Source of the DNA: an uncultured Muribaculaceae bacterium
GTDB taxonomy: Bacteria > Bacteroidota > Bacteroidia > Bacteroidales > Muribaculaceae
Length of the DNA stretch: 24,213 nt
NCBI GenBank assembly: GCA_910578305.1
Contig: CAJTQH010000006.1
Coordinates: forward strand, 7,132-31,344
Reading direction: 5' to 3'
The stretch's first letter is position 1. Every line of letters begins with the position of its first letter. The position numbers and the translations under genes are program-made. Below the pieces are notes generated by a model, which did not search any database, was not told where the DNA came from, and saw only the letters and a program-made list of their open reading frames with translations. Below are positions 16,325 through 24,213 of this stretch, one piece after another.

Positions 16325-17629
16325 ATGTCATTCATATCCTCATTCAAGAAAGCACTGGGATTTCCCGACGAGTACGACGACGAACTCGATGACACGGCCG
16401 AAGCCGACAATATACACGATGACAACGACCATTCCGACATGGCCGAGTCTGTCTCTGCCACAGCCTCATCCGAACAAGCTGAACCTGAAACGCCCAAAGA
16501 TATGGATCACGCCCTGCCCGGAGATATATTTGATGCCGTACTCGAACAGTTCAATGCCATACAGCCTGATTTTGTACGTCAGTGCCTGAGCATCGAAGCC
16601 CAGCGCAGATACCTCATTGAACGCATGAGCGAGACTCTTCGTGCACGTCTTGAATCCGAAATCACGGCTGCACGCAAGCGCGGAGAACTTCAGTGGGAGG
16701 CAGAGAAGCAGAAAATGGCATCAGACCTCGAACGTCTTAAATCCGAATATCATTCGCTCAAACAGCAACGTGAAGAATTTCAGAGCGCACAGCTCAGTGC
16801 CGCCCGACAGAAACGCGCACTAAGCGAGCGTGTACACGATCTGGAAAGTCAGGTCAACAGCCTTGAAGCTGAAAAAGAGCAATATCAGCTTGAAAATCGC
16901 AGCATGCTCAACAAACTTCGTGCAGCCAGCATTCGCAGCGGAGCCGACGGAGATGCCGATGCCGAATTAGAACGTCTTGCCCAAGAAAATGCAAAACTGC
17001 AAGACTCGGTAAAATCACTAAACGACCGCCTGACACAGTCTGATAATGAGATTTCCGAACTAAAAGATACCAACCGGAAACTGCAATCGGATCTTGAAGC
17101 ACGCATAGCCGAGGCAAAAGCAGACGACGAACGTATCACAGCCGAGCAACAGGAAGTGTTGGCTGAAATCGAAGAGCAGCTTAAGCAATTTGAAGCGATA
17201 AAACAGAAAAAAGATGCCAAGATTGCTTCTTTGAAGTCAGCGCTCAAGGAATCCGCTGAAAAACTGGCGGCTACCGAAACCGACCGCAGCCGATCTGAAG
17301 AAGAACTCAAAGCCGAAGTACGCAGACTCACCGAACTGCTTCAAGCCACCCCGGCAAACGATCGTCCCAAATCACGCAAAACAGGGAAAAACCGCAACAA
17401 GACTGTTGAAAACAACATGGAAATTCTGCAGTTTGAATTAAACACTACAGAAACACCAAGCCCTATAAAAATATCAGCCATAGACGAACTCATGGACAGC
17501 ACCGACTGGTTTACCGCCCCCGATCCGGTGCCATTGAAAAAAGATCCTGAAGTAGATGAAGACTTCGGCTACAAAGAACCAGTGAAACGAACTTCACGCG
17601 ACGATGACAAACAACTCTCACTTTTCTAA
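16325..17629 (+). CDS. Coiled-coil protein with C-terminal QLSLF clamp-binding-like motif
   Basis: A 434-residue protein of unknown function with no signal peptide. The first 60 residues are short and very acidic (many D/E). A small predicted folded part follows (DIFDAVLEQFNAIQPDFVRQCL), then a long charged heptad region of about 260 residues (85-345) typical of coiled coil, then a basic linker (RPKSRKTGKNRNK). A conserved-looking tail segment, ISAIDELMDSTDWF, comes next. The protein ends exactly in QLSLF, a perfect match to the consensus QL(S/D)LF by which polymerases, Hda and MutS-type proteins bind the DNA sliding clamp. It starts 20 bases after the REC/ATP-grasp gene and is surely co-transcribed with it. 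A role at replication forks or in DNA organisation is inference only. Confidence 0.85.
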   Translation: MSFISSFKKALGFPDEYDDELDDTAEADNIHDDNDHSDMAESVSATASSEQAEPETPKDMDHALPGDIFDAVLEQFNAIQPDFVRQCLSIEAQRRYLIERMSETLRARLESEITAARKRGELQWEAEKQKMASDLERLKSEYHSLKQQREEFQSAQLSAARQKRALSERVHDLESQVNSLEAEKEQYQLENRSMLNKLRAASIRSGADGDADAELERLAQENAKLQDSVKSLNDRLTQSDNEISELKDTNRKLQSDLEARIAEAKADDERITAEQQEVLAEIEEQLKQFEAIKQKKDAKIASLKSALKESAEKLAATETDRSRSEEELKAEVRRLTELLQATPANDRPKSRKTGKNRNKTVENNMEILQFELNTTETPSPIKISAIDELMDSTDWFTAPDPVPLKKDPEVDEDFGYKEPVKRTSRDDDKQLSLF

Positions 17630-17656
17630 CCATTCATAACTACTGAATATATTTAT

Positions 17657-19849
17657 ATGAAACAACATATTCTCACATTTGCCATTGCCCTACTATCAGC
17701 GACAACCATAAATGCGGCTTCTGTCAATGACTTTCCGGAAATAAGCCGATATGTGGGACCATCGCGCCTTCCCTCCGCGCCAGAAGCATTCGAATACACT
17801 CCGGATGGTGCAGCCTATCTCACTTACTCTGCCGACTATAACAAGATTGTGAAACATGATGTAAAGACAGGCAAAGAGATCGAGACGGTACTTGATTTCA
17901 ACCATACGCGCGAAACCACAATCAGCCACATCGACGGATTCACACTCAGCCCTGATGGCAGCAAGATTCTGGTATGGCGCAACAGCGAGATGATATACCG
18001 CCGCTCATTCACTGCTGAATACTATGTATATGAAATCCGTACACGACTATTGCGACCGCTGTCGACTGAACATCCACGCCAGCAGTCTCCTATATTTTCA
18101 CCAGACGGACGCATGGTGGCGTTTACTGCATCCAACAATATATATATCAAAAAAATCGACTATAATTCTGAAGTGGCTGTAACCACCGATGGTGCTGTCA
18201 ATTCAATCATCAACGGTATTCCTGACTGGACCTACGAAGAAGAGTTTGCCACAAACTGCTCAATGACATGGGCACCTGACAATCTCACCCTTTGCTACAT
18301 CAAATACAATGAGACCGATGTGCCGGCATTCTCTTTCCAGCTGTTTGAAGGCTATTGTGATCCTAAGCCTCAATATGCTCTTTATCCTGGACTATACACA
18401 TATAAATATCCCGTAGCCGGACAGCCGAATTCAAAAGTATCGGTTCATGCCTACGATATCGAGACACGCAAAACCAAAAACGTGACTTTGCCGGACAGCC
18501 GCATTGAGTACATTCCACGCATAGCATTCGGAGGTTCGTCAGACCGCCTCATGGTCACTACCCTAAACCGCGAACAGACCCGCATGGAACTTTACTGCGC
18601 AAATCCGCGCTCGACCGTAGTAAAATCCATACTTGTCGAAGAATGGAACGCGTGGCTCAGTCGTCCGACATACGAAGATATCCGTTATTTCGACAACTTT
18701 TTCGTTGTGACATCATGCCGCACGGGCTGGCAACATCTATACAGCTATTCTTATTCAGGAGCCCTGCAGCGCCAGATTACTTCCGGAGAATATGATGTAG
18801 ACCAGTATTATGGCTACGATCCTGCATCAGGAACCCACTACTACCGCAGCACAGCCAAAGGAGCCATCAACCGTGTTATAAGCAAAATTGACCCAAAAGG
18901 CAAGATTACATATCTGTCCCCTGAGTCAGGCACGGCATCCGGACTTTCATTCAGCCCACGTATGGACTGCTTTATACTATCATACAGCAATGCCATGACC
19001 GCACCCCGCTACGCACTTGTAACCGCATCCACCGGCAAACAGATACGCATGCTCGAAGACAATGCCGAATATCAGGCAAAATGGGCCAATGCTCCACAAC
19101 GCGAATTTTTCACCATGCAATCCGACGGATACACACTCAACGGCTACATAATAAAACCAGCCGACTTCGATCCCAATCGCCGCTATCCGGCAATAATGTC
19201 GCAATACAGCGGACCAGGATCTCAAGAAGTACTCAACAAGTGGTCGATAGGTGCTGAAAATTACTTTGCCAAAGCCGGATATGTGGTGGTATGTGTCGAC
19301 GGTCGCGGCACAGGCGGACGCGGACGAGCTTTCGAGGACGCTGTGTACAAACGCCTCGGATACTTTGAGTCAATCGATCAGGTGGCAGCGGCCCGACATG
19401 CAGCATCGCTCCCATATGTCGACGCAAATCGAATAGCCATATACGGGTGGAGTTATGGCGGCTATGAAGCAATAATGGCATCATCTCGTCCGGACGCCCC
19501 ATACGCTGCCGCTGTGGCAGTGGCACCGGTAACAGACTGGAGGTTCTACGACACAGTTTATGCCGAACGTTACATGCTCACACCTCAGTCCAACGAAAGC
19601 GGATATGACGAAGCCTCGACTCTCAACAAAATATCCTCACGCAGATGTCCGCTACTCATAATGACCGGAACCGCCGATGATAATGTTCACATGTACAATT
19701 CCATACGCTACTCTTCGGCAGCCGAATCCATCGGACGCTGGTGCGATATTGTTCTATTTCCCAATATGAACCACTCCATAAACGACTGCAACGGACGCGA
19801 GGTGGTCTACGCACGCTTGCTTGACTATCTGAATTCAATCATGAAATAA
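17657..19849 (+). CDS. Dipeptidyl-peptidase IV-type S9 serine peptidase
   Basis: This 730-residue secreted enzyme removes X-Pro or X-Ala dipeptides from peptide N-termini, likely in the periplasm or at the cell surface. It has a signal peptide (MKQHILTFAIALLSATTINA), a beta-propeller of about 400 residues, and an alpha/beta-hydrolase domain. The catalytic triad is visible: S599 in GWSYGGY, D674 in TGTADDNVH and H706 in MNHSI. The substrate-N-terminus glutamates of DPP-IV are present in DWTYEEEF (E194-E196), which separates it from oligopeptidase or acylaminoacyl-peptidase relatives. The length fits DPP-IV. It is 27 bases after the coiled-coil gene and 9 before the membrane-protein gene. Confidence 0.93.
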   Translation: MKQHILTFAIALLSATTINAASVNDFPEISRYVGPSRLPSAPEAFEYTPDGAAYLTYSADYNKIVKHDVKTGKEIETVLDFNHTRETTISHIDGFTLSPDGSKILVWRNSEMIYRRSFTAEYYVYEIRTRLLRPLSTEHPRQQSPIFSPDGRMVAFTASNNIYIKKIDYNSEVAVTTDGAVNSIINGIPDWTYEEEFATNCSMTWAPDNLTLCYIKYNETDVPAFSFQLFEGYCDPKPQYALYPGLYTYKYPVAGQPNSKVSVHAYDIETRKTKNVTLPDSRIEYIPRIAFGGSSDRLMVTTLNREQTRMELYCANPRSTVVKSILVEEWNAWLSRPTYEDIRYFDNFFVVTSCRTGWQHLYSYSYSGALQRQITSGEYDVDQYYGYDPASGTHYYRSTAKGAINRVISKIDPKGKITYLSPESGTASGLSFSPRMDCFILSYSNAMTAPRYALVTASTGKQIRMLEDNAEYQAKWANAPQREFFTMQSDGYTLNGYIIKPADFDPNRRYPAIMSQYSGPGSQEVLNKWSIGAENYFAKAGYVVVCVDGRGTGGRGRAFEDAVYKRLGYFESIDQVAAARHAASLPYVDANRIAIYGWSYGGYEAIMASSRPDAPYAAAVAVAPVTDWRFYDTVYAERYMLTPQSNESGYDEASTLNKISSRRCPLLIMTGTADDNVHMYNSIRYSSAAESIGRWCDIVLFPNMNHSINDCNGREVVYARLLDYLNSIMK

Positions 19850-19858
19850 CCAAGCTAC

Positions 19859-21196
19859 ATGAAACAACGCCGCATAGACAACGGACGGGGCATTTACCGC
19901 CTATGGCTCAACTGGCTGCTGGGTAGCGGCACTATCACTCTGCTGGTAATACTATCATTGTGGCTGCGCCCTATCTATCTGCCGTTTGTCGCATTTGGAT
20001 TCCAGTTTATCTTGTTCATGCGAATACGAGCCAACCGAAGGTCGCGTCTTCCCATCTGCTACATACTGCCATTTGTGGTGTCACGCATTCTATTCTGGAG
20101 CGGCACGGTGATGCTTGTCATCAACATACTCTATACCGACCATTTTGTTGAGTCGGTGTTTGATATCACGACCATCAACCGCGACATTCCATTCATAGTA
20201 TTGCTTATTATAGCGCCCATAACCATGATAGTATCGGGTTGGAACTATATCCATCGCCATGACAATGGTTTCTGCCACGACTGCAAGATTCAGCATGGCA
20301 CTCCTGCAGAACGTGGTTTTCTTGGAATCATATACACTCAGATCGGACACTACCAGCTCGGCATGCTTTTCTGCCTGTCCACAGCATGCACTGTTATAGG
20401 ATGGGCATACTATGCGGTGTTGTATGTCAACGAGTCTTTGTCTGATCCGGACCGATTCATATTCTTCTGGCTGCCAACCCTTCTGTGGCTTGCATGCGCC
20501 ATATATCTCGGACTTCGCTATCTGGGTATATGGGGATATTATTGCCAGAATGTAGAAGGCAGCATGCAACGTCAGGGCTCATCGACCCAGCTACGCTACA
20601 TCTTAATCTGGGACAACTATATATGCCTTCGGAATCCGGAAACCGACATAGACAGAGCCATAATACCAAGCACGAAATTCGACACCCCCATTACCGCGTT
20701 TATCCATAAGATAGAAAGTCTGAATAAATTCGATGCCGACATATTTTTTGCCAACATGTCAGGCATCAAACATGCCGATGTCCGATTCATGTACTCCACC
20801 ACCAACGGTAATGTCGACTGCAATATTTTTCACTTTCTATGCTTTCTTACAGACAACCAGAAAGATTCATTCACTACTGAAAATCCCGACTGCCGATGGT
20901 ATAACATGAACGAGATTGCAGACATGATCAACTCCAAGAGGCTCAATCCTCTGATGTCATCTGAAATCGTAAGACTACACACAATAGCCATGGCATGGAA
21001 AACATATACGGCCGACGGCCGACGCCGTTACAAAATCAAGCACTACAAGCCCACATTCCATATACGCGATATTCACAAGTGGGACGTAGATTACAACAAT
21101 ATCAACTGGCTATACGTAGCAGCCTACAATCAGGACACACCGTTTTACTGTCTGCGTCGTTTCTATCGAAAATACATCAACGGCATCGGTTGCTGA
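19859..21196 (+). CDS. Unrecognised six-helix membrane protein with cytoplasmic C-terminal domain
   Basis: I do not recognise a named family. The 445 residues contain six likely membrane helices (about 17-37, 41-56, 68-91, 110-128, 163-186 and 198-220). A polar loop with C139-H-D-C142 lies between helices four and five. The C-terminal half (about 235-445) is soluble and rich in aromatic residues. It has strand-like pieces RYILIWDNYICL and ADVRFMYSTTNGNVDCNIFH, then WYNMNEIADMINSKRLNPLMSSE and HYKPTFHIRDIHKW. The layout faintly resembles a Nudix-fold domain, but the catalytic Nudix box is missing, so no activity should be assigned. It starts 9 bases after the peptidase and ends 16 bases before miaA, so it is in the same operon. 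Confidence 0.8.
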   Translation: MKQRRIDNGRGIYRLWLNWLLGSGTITLLVILSLWLRPIYLPFVAFGFQFILFMRIRANRRSRLPICYILPFVVSRILFWSGTVMLVINILYTDHFVESVFDITTINRDIPFIVLLIIAPITMIVSGWNYIHRHDNGFCHDCKIQHGTPAERGFLGIIYTQIGHYQLGMLFCLSTACTVIGWAYYAVLYVNESLSDPDRFIFFWLPTLLWLACAIYLGLRYLGIWGYYCQNVEGSMQRQGSSTQLRYILIWDNYICLRNPETDIDRAIIPSTKFDTPITAFIHKIESLNKFDADIFFANMSGIKHADVRFMYSTTNGNVDCNIFHFLCFLTDNQKDSFTTENPDCRWYNMNEIADMINSKRLNPLMSSEIVRLHTIAMAWKTYTADGRRRYKIKHYKPTFHIRDIHKWDVDYNNINWLYVAAYNQDTPFYCLRRFYRKYINGIGC

Positions 21197-21212
21197 TTCT
21201 CATTAATAAGAC

Positions 21213-22127
21213 ATGAGCCTACTCGTAATCACCGGCCCGACGGCATCGGGCAAAACATCAAGAGCTGTAGACTGCGCCAAAGCGTTCGGCGGAGAAATAA
21301 TCAGTGCCGACTCGCGCCAGATATACCGCAACATGGATCTCGGCACCGGAAAAGATCTGGAAGAATACGACGGAGTACCATATCATCTGATAGACATAGC
21401 TCCGGCAGGCTACAAATACAATCTGTATGAATATCTGCGTGATGCCGGAAATGCTCGTCGCAGCATAGTCGAAAGAGGACGCCTGCCCATTCTTTGCGGC
21501 GGTACAGGACTTTATGTAGAGTCTGTTTTGAAAGGACTTCAGTTACCGGAAGTTCCCGAAAACCAATCGCTGCGTCGGTCGCTCGAATCAAAAACACTCG
21601 ACGAGCTCACAGCGATACTCTCCTCCATGAAATCACTACACAACACCACCGATGTAGATACTTGCAAGCGAGCTATACGAGCCATCGAGATCGCCACTTA
21701 CTACATTGAACACCCCGAAGCCGCCTCAAAGGCACAACCACATCCTATTTCCGATGCCGTGATTGTGGGAGTAGCCATTGACCGAGATCATCGCCGTAGC
21801 CGCATAAGCGCAAGACTTGAAGCCCGCATGAAAGCCGGCATGACAGAGGAAGTGGAGCGGCTATTGGCACAAGGCATAGCTCCCGACGACCTGATATATT
21901 ACGGATTGGAATACAAATTCCTTACACTATATGTCACCGGACGTATGACAAAAGGAGAGATGCTGGTTCAACTTGAAACGGCCATACATCAGTTTGCCAA
22001 AAGACAGATGACATGGTTCAGAGGCATGGAACGACGCGGATTTCCCATACACTGGCTTGCCTGGGACTTGCCTCGTGATGAATTTGTAGAAGAAATAGCC
22101 CGCCTACTACAACATATACCATCATGA
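21213..22127 (+). CDS. miaA: tRNA dimethylallyltransferase (MiaA), second-type paralog
   Basis: MiaA adds a dimethylallyl group to N6 of adenosine 37 in tRNAs that read UNN codons. The P-loop GPTASGKT (8-15) is canonical, D33 lies in ADSRQIY, and the tail has KRQMTWFRG, the tRNA-binding signature. The 304-residue length is normal. The region after DSRQIY reads RNMDLGTGKD instead of the usual RGMDIGTAK. I associate this variant with the second MiaA copy that many Bacteroidales carry alongside a canonical one; whether it has the same tRNA specificity is unclear. Its stop overlaps the next ATG by four bases (ATGA), so it is translationally coupled to the secreted-protein gene. Confidence 0.93.
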   Translation: MSLLVITGPTASGKTSRAVDCAKAFGGEIISADSRQIYRNMDLGTGKDLEEYDGVPYHLIDIAPAGYKYNLYEYLRDAGNARRSIVERGRLPILCGGTGLYVESVLKGLQLPEVPENQSLRRSLESKTLDELTAILSSMKSLHNTTDVDTCKRAIRAIEIATYYIEHPEAASKAQPHPISDAVIVGVAIDRDHRRSRISARLEARMKAGMTEEVERLLAQGIAPDDLIYYGLEYKFLTLYVTGRMTKGEMLVQLETAIHQFAKRQMTWFRGMERRGFPIHWLAWDLPRDEFVEEIARLLQHIPS

Positions 22128-23137
22128 AACGGATACGATTGATCTGCACACTGGCAGCATTCATGATCTCCATGACAGTCGTCAGCACGTCAGCAGAAAG
22201 GAAATACCATGATGATGTGACCGGAATTTGCGATACAGTCCTGGTTCTCGACTCACCCACACTTCCGTCGCTTACCATGGCTGTAGAGACCCGTGGGCGC
22301 ATACCGTCAGCCAAAAGGCTCAATGGACCATCGGAATGTCGGTTTGGTGTGATCTGGAATGCAACGGACAAATCAAACTTCCACTATGCCACACTTCGTC
22401 CGGTCGACGACGATGCTTATGACTATGTCAGCGACTCACGCCATGTACTGCTTGAGATTGGTAAAATGATACGAGGAGAAAACATACTGATACTCACACG
22501 CAGACTTTCTTCAGACATCGGATTGTCTGACTCAGAAAACAGCATTGCTGTCGAAACTGACTGCCGCACCGGCAACACTCTCATCTATGCCGGAAACAAA
22601 GGCCTCAATCTTGTAGCCGAAACCTCAGTGACACCTGTCTCAAAAGCAGGCATCGGACTGATATGCGATGGTCTTATCGAAATAAGTCTGGCCGTGACTG
22701 AATCCGAGCCCGATTTATCCTATCAGCTATGTACCACGTGGACCGAAGAACGGCTCATAGCATCATTTGCCGGCAACAATGCAAATCCTGTAGTAGGATT
22801 CTGGAAATACCTCGACCGTGACAACGACCATATGTATGCCCGTATGGGCGGTGAATACAATATAGCCGTCACGTCCAATGAATCAGGAGGTTTTGACATC
22901 ATATATCTTGGAGGTGCACGAGTCAATGCGTCTGAATGGAAGCCCGGCATGATAAAAGGCCGGCTGATCCCCACCATTTTCACAGATCATTACGATCTGA
23001 ATTGGTACGATGCGTCGATGCGTCCTATCGACCGAGAATGCAGTGCCACTATCGAACAGGGCGCCATCTTGCGCCTCGACTTCCCTCTGCTCAAAACCTC
23101 AATCCGATATTCGAAGATACCGCTGGATAAGTTATAG
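22124..23137 (+). CDS. Secreted protein of unknown function
   Basis: The 337-residue product has a clear Sec signal peptide (MKRIRLICTLAAFMISMTVV, cut near STSA) and no lipobox, so it is periplasmic or exported. I do not recognise the family. The body is strand-rich, with pieces such as ECRFGVIWNATDKSNFHYATL, DNDHMYARMGGEYNIAV, FDIIYLGGARVNASEWKPGM and TIFTDHYDLNWYDA. This suggests a two-part beta-sandwich or beta-propeller-like fold, by inference only. It is translationally coupled to miaA by a four-base overlap. Its 3' end overlaps the convergent lipoprotein gene by 47 bases. Position at the end of the DPP-IV operon gives no direct clue to its job. Confidence 0.85.
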   Translation: MKRIRLICTLAAFMISMTVVSTSAERKYHDDVTGICDTVLVLDSPTLPSLTMAVETRGRIPSAKRLNGPSECRFGVIWNATDKSNFHYATLRPVDDDAYDYVSDSRHVLLEIGKMIRGENILILTRRLSSDIGLSDSENSIAVETDCRTGNTLIYAGNKGLNLVAETSVTPVSKAGIGLICDGLIEISLAVTESEPDLSYQLCTTWTEERLIASFAGNNANPVVGFWKYLDRDNDHMYARMGGEYNIAVTSNESGGFDIIYLGGARVNASEWKPGMIKGRLIPTIFTDHYDLNWYDASMRPIDRECSATIEQGAILRLDFPLLKTSIRYSKIPLDKL

Positions 23138-23546
23138 TTTCTGTCGCACGGTCATACTCGATTTCCGAATTATGAAACTTCACCATTATTTTGTCGGGAT
23201 AGCGGCTCACGGAATACACATCTTCTGTACGCTCCATTGAATCTATATAGCCATAAAGCACCGGTGGAAGCTCATCAAACAGAAAATTCTGCGGAAGAGT
23301 CGATCCGTTGCCATTGACTTCAGTCCATTCATAATCACTGTCAAAAGCAAGGGTTGCACCATTCTTAATCTTCAACACCGAGCCATTAGCCGTGGTCTTG
23401 TAACTCTCCACTTCTCCAAACGGAAAATATTCTGTAACAAATGCCACTATACGCGATGGCAATTCGTCCCACACATTATTACCACAGGCACCCATCATCA
23501 TTATCACGATGAACAGAGCTACAGATGTCAGAGCATTGCGTTTCAT
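23091..23546 (-). CDS. PepSY-like lipoprotein
   Basis: A 151-residue lipoprotein. The signal peptide ends in the lipobox MGAC, so Cys21 would be lipidated, and GNN follows. The mature part has two repeated motifs of the kind seen in PepSY-like (DUF2874) proteins: one around FVTEYFPFGEVESYKT plus LKIKNGATLAFDSDYEW, and one around LFDELPPVLYGYIDSM plus DKIMVKFHNSEIEYDR. These small domains occur in Bacteroidetes envelope proteins and are thought to act as inhibitors or as parts of envelope complexes, but no role has been fixed for this one. Its end overlaps the upstream secreted-protein gene on the plus strand. It diverges from the TPR gene at 23634. Confidence 0.82.
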   Translation of the reverse strand: MKRNALTSVALFIVIMMMGACGNNVWDELPSRIVAFVTEYFPFGEVESYKTTANGSVLKIKNGATLAFDSDYEWTEVNGNGSTLPQNFLFDELPPVLYGYIDSMERTEDVYSVSRYPDKIMVKFHNSEIEYDRATETITYPAVSSNIGLRF

Positions 23547-23583
23547 ACCAACGGAATATTTAATGAATGTTACAATTCTATAA

Positions 23584-23591
23584 CAAATACA
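23584..23591 (-). promoter_or_regulatory. Weak -7-like box for the PepSY-like lipoprotein gene
   Basis: On the minus strand TGTATTTG (23591-23584) fits seven of eight positions of TAnnTTTG and would give a leader of about 30 bases to ATG 23546. No clear -33 element is seen. It lies just upstream of the -33 element of the divergent TPR gene. Confidence 0.3.
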
Positions 23592-23597
23592 ACAGCC

Positions 23598-23629
23598 TTT
23601 GGTTCAGTCCTGCATACTCGCTAAATTTG
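23598..23629 (+). promoter_or_regulatory. Complete -33/-7 promoter of the TPR gene
   Basis: TTTG at 23598-23601, a spacer of exactly 20 bp, and TAAATTTG at 23622-23629 match both elements of the Bacteroidetes primary-sigma consensus. The ATG follows only four bases after the -7 box, so transcription should start at or very near the start codon. Confidence 0.7.
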
Positions 23630-23633
23630 TTTT

Positions 23634-24213
23634 ATGTTTCATAAAATACTGCTTCTAATCTTGGCCTCTGCCATCTCGCTTATATCTGCCAATGCGTCAT
23701 CGCCCGAATATTACGATCTGATGGGCAATGCCGACAAGGAAATAAAGGACGGCAACTGGACCACTGCCGAAGATTTTCTCCGACAGGCACTGCGGCTGGA
23801 GCCCTCCAATCCGTCAAATGTATTGCTAATGTCAAATCTGGGGATGGTACAGTTTTACAACGGACATGAGCTTGATGCACTGTCCACACTCAATGCGGCC
23901 CATGCCATGGCTCCAGCCTCTGTCACCGTTCTGCTCAACCGGGCCAAAGTCTATGCATCCATCGGATACCCCGACAAAGCAGCCGACGACTACAACACAG
24001 TCGTGCGACTCGACTCAACTCTCATTGAGCCTCACTTCTATCTTGCAATTATAGCTCTTGATAACGGCAATCCGGCAATATGTTCGCAGCAGGTCGACAC
24101 ACTGACCGCCATGGCTCCCGACCACCGTCTCACACATGTGGCCTCAGCTATGCTACTCATGCACAACGGTCAATACTCCGAAGCAATTCCACACTGGTCC
24201 ACAGTACTTAGGG
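23634..24213 (+). CDS. Secreted TPR-repeat protein, 3' truncated by the window end
   Basis: The frame runs open from ATG 23634 to the last base (193 complete codons), so the C-terminus is outside the window. A signal peptide (MFHKILLLILASAISLISANA) directs it to the periplasm. Then at least five 34-residue tetratricopeptide repeats follow, for example NWTTAEDFLRQALRLEPSN, NGHELDALSTLNAAHAMAP and GYPDKAADDYNTVVRLDSTL. TPR proteins act as scaffolds for protein complexes; the partner is unknown. The start is supported by the promoter just before it and by the immediate signal peptide. It is divergent from the lipoprotein gene. Confidence 0.85.
   Translation, partial: MFHKILLLILASAISLISANASSPEYYDLMGNADKEIKDGNWTTAEDFLRQALRLEPSNPSNVLLMSNLGMVQFYNGHELDALSTLNAAHAMAPASVTVLLNRAKVYASIGYPDKAADDYNTVVRLDSTLIEPHFYLAIIALDNGNPAICSQQVDTLTAMAPDHRLTHVASAMLLMHNGQYSEAIPHWSTVLR

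Noticed and set aside
16885..17331. Serine-rich minus-strand open frame opposite the coiled-coil gene
   Set aside because: A serine-rich translation is the expected antisense reading of Glu/Ala/Lys/Leu-rich coiled-coil codons; no start context or motif.

Overview
The window reads as a chromosomal segment of a Bacteroidales bacterium. A Muribaculaceae-like gut lineage is my best guess, by inference. The signs are: gene starts with no Shine-Dalgarno sequence but A/T-rich leaders, several perfect or near-perfect Bacteroidetes -7 boxes (TAnnTTTG), the ftsK-lolA-trxB gene order usual in this order, and a second-type MiaA paralog. No rRNA, tRNA, CRISPR array, insertion sequence or prophage block was seen. 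Nearly all of the sequence is coding.

Layout. Positions 1-396 hold the 3' end of a macro-fold-like gene related to a phage/bacterial family. It converges on, and overlaps, a minus-strand MATE exporter (365-1744), which lies downstream of a ClC-type chloride channel or transporter (1875-3236). A divergent promoter region (3237-3328) then leads into a plus-strand pair, phosphate butyryltransferase and butyrate kinase (3329-5328). This pair turns an acyl-CoA into a short-chain fatty acid plus ATP. A GNAT acetyltransferase, elongation factor P with a strong terminator, and a uracil/hypoxanthine-DNA-glycosylase-family gene follow, up to 7279.

Positions 7319-13171 hold housekeeping genes: a DedA membrane protein overlapping ribulose-phosphate epimerase by 4 bases, then FtsK, a LolA-type periplasmic carrier and thioredoxin reductase. 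An intergenic stretch with two hairpins and a -7 box (13172-13310) opens a new block. It contains a 997-residue protein with two receiver-like domains and a PEP-synthase-type ATP-grasp domain but no recognisable phosphohistidine or PEP-binding domain. Next comes a 434-residue coiled-coil protein ending exactly in the sliding-clamp-binding pentapeptide QLSLF. A DPP-IV-type secreted peptidase, an unrecognised six-helix membrane protein, MiaA and an unrecognised secreted protein follow with very short gaps, up to 23137. A convergent PepSY-like lipoprotein and, divergent from it, a TPR protein cut by the window end complete the window.

The most interesting points are the two-receiver/ATP-grasp protein and its coiled-coil neighbour with a terminal clamp motif, the ClC protein with valine at the proton-glutamate position, and a -33/-7 promoter placed so that the TPR gene should be transcribed as a leaderless or nearly leaderless mRNA. 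I found no obvious multi-gene defence or mobile system.
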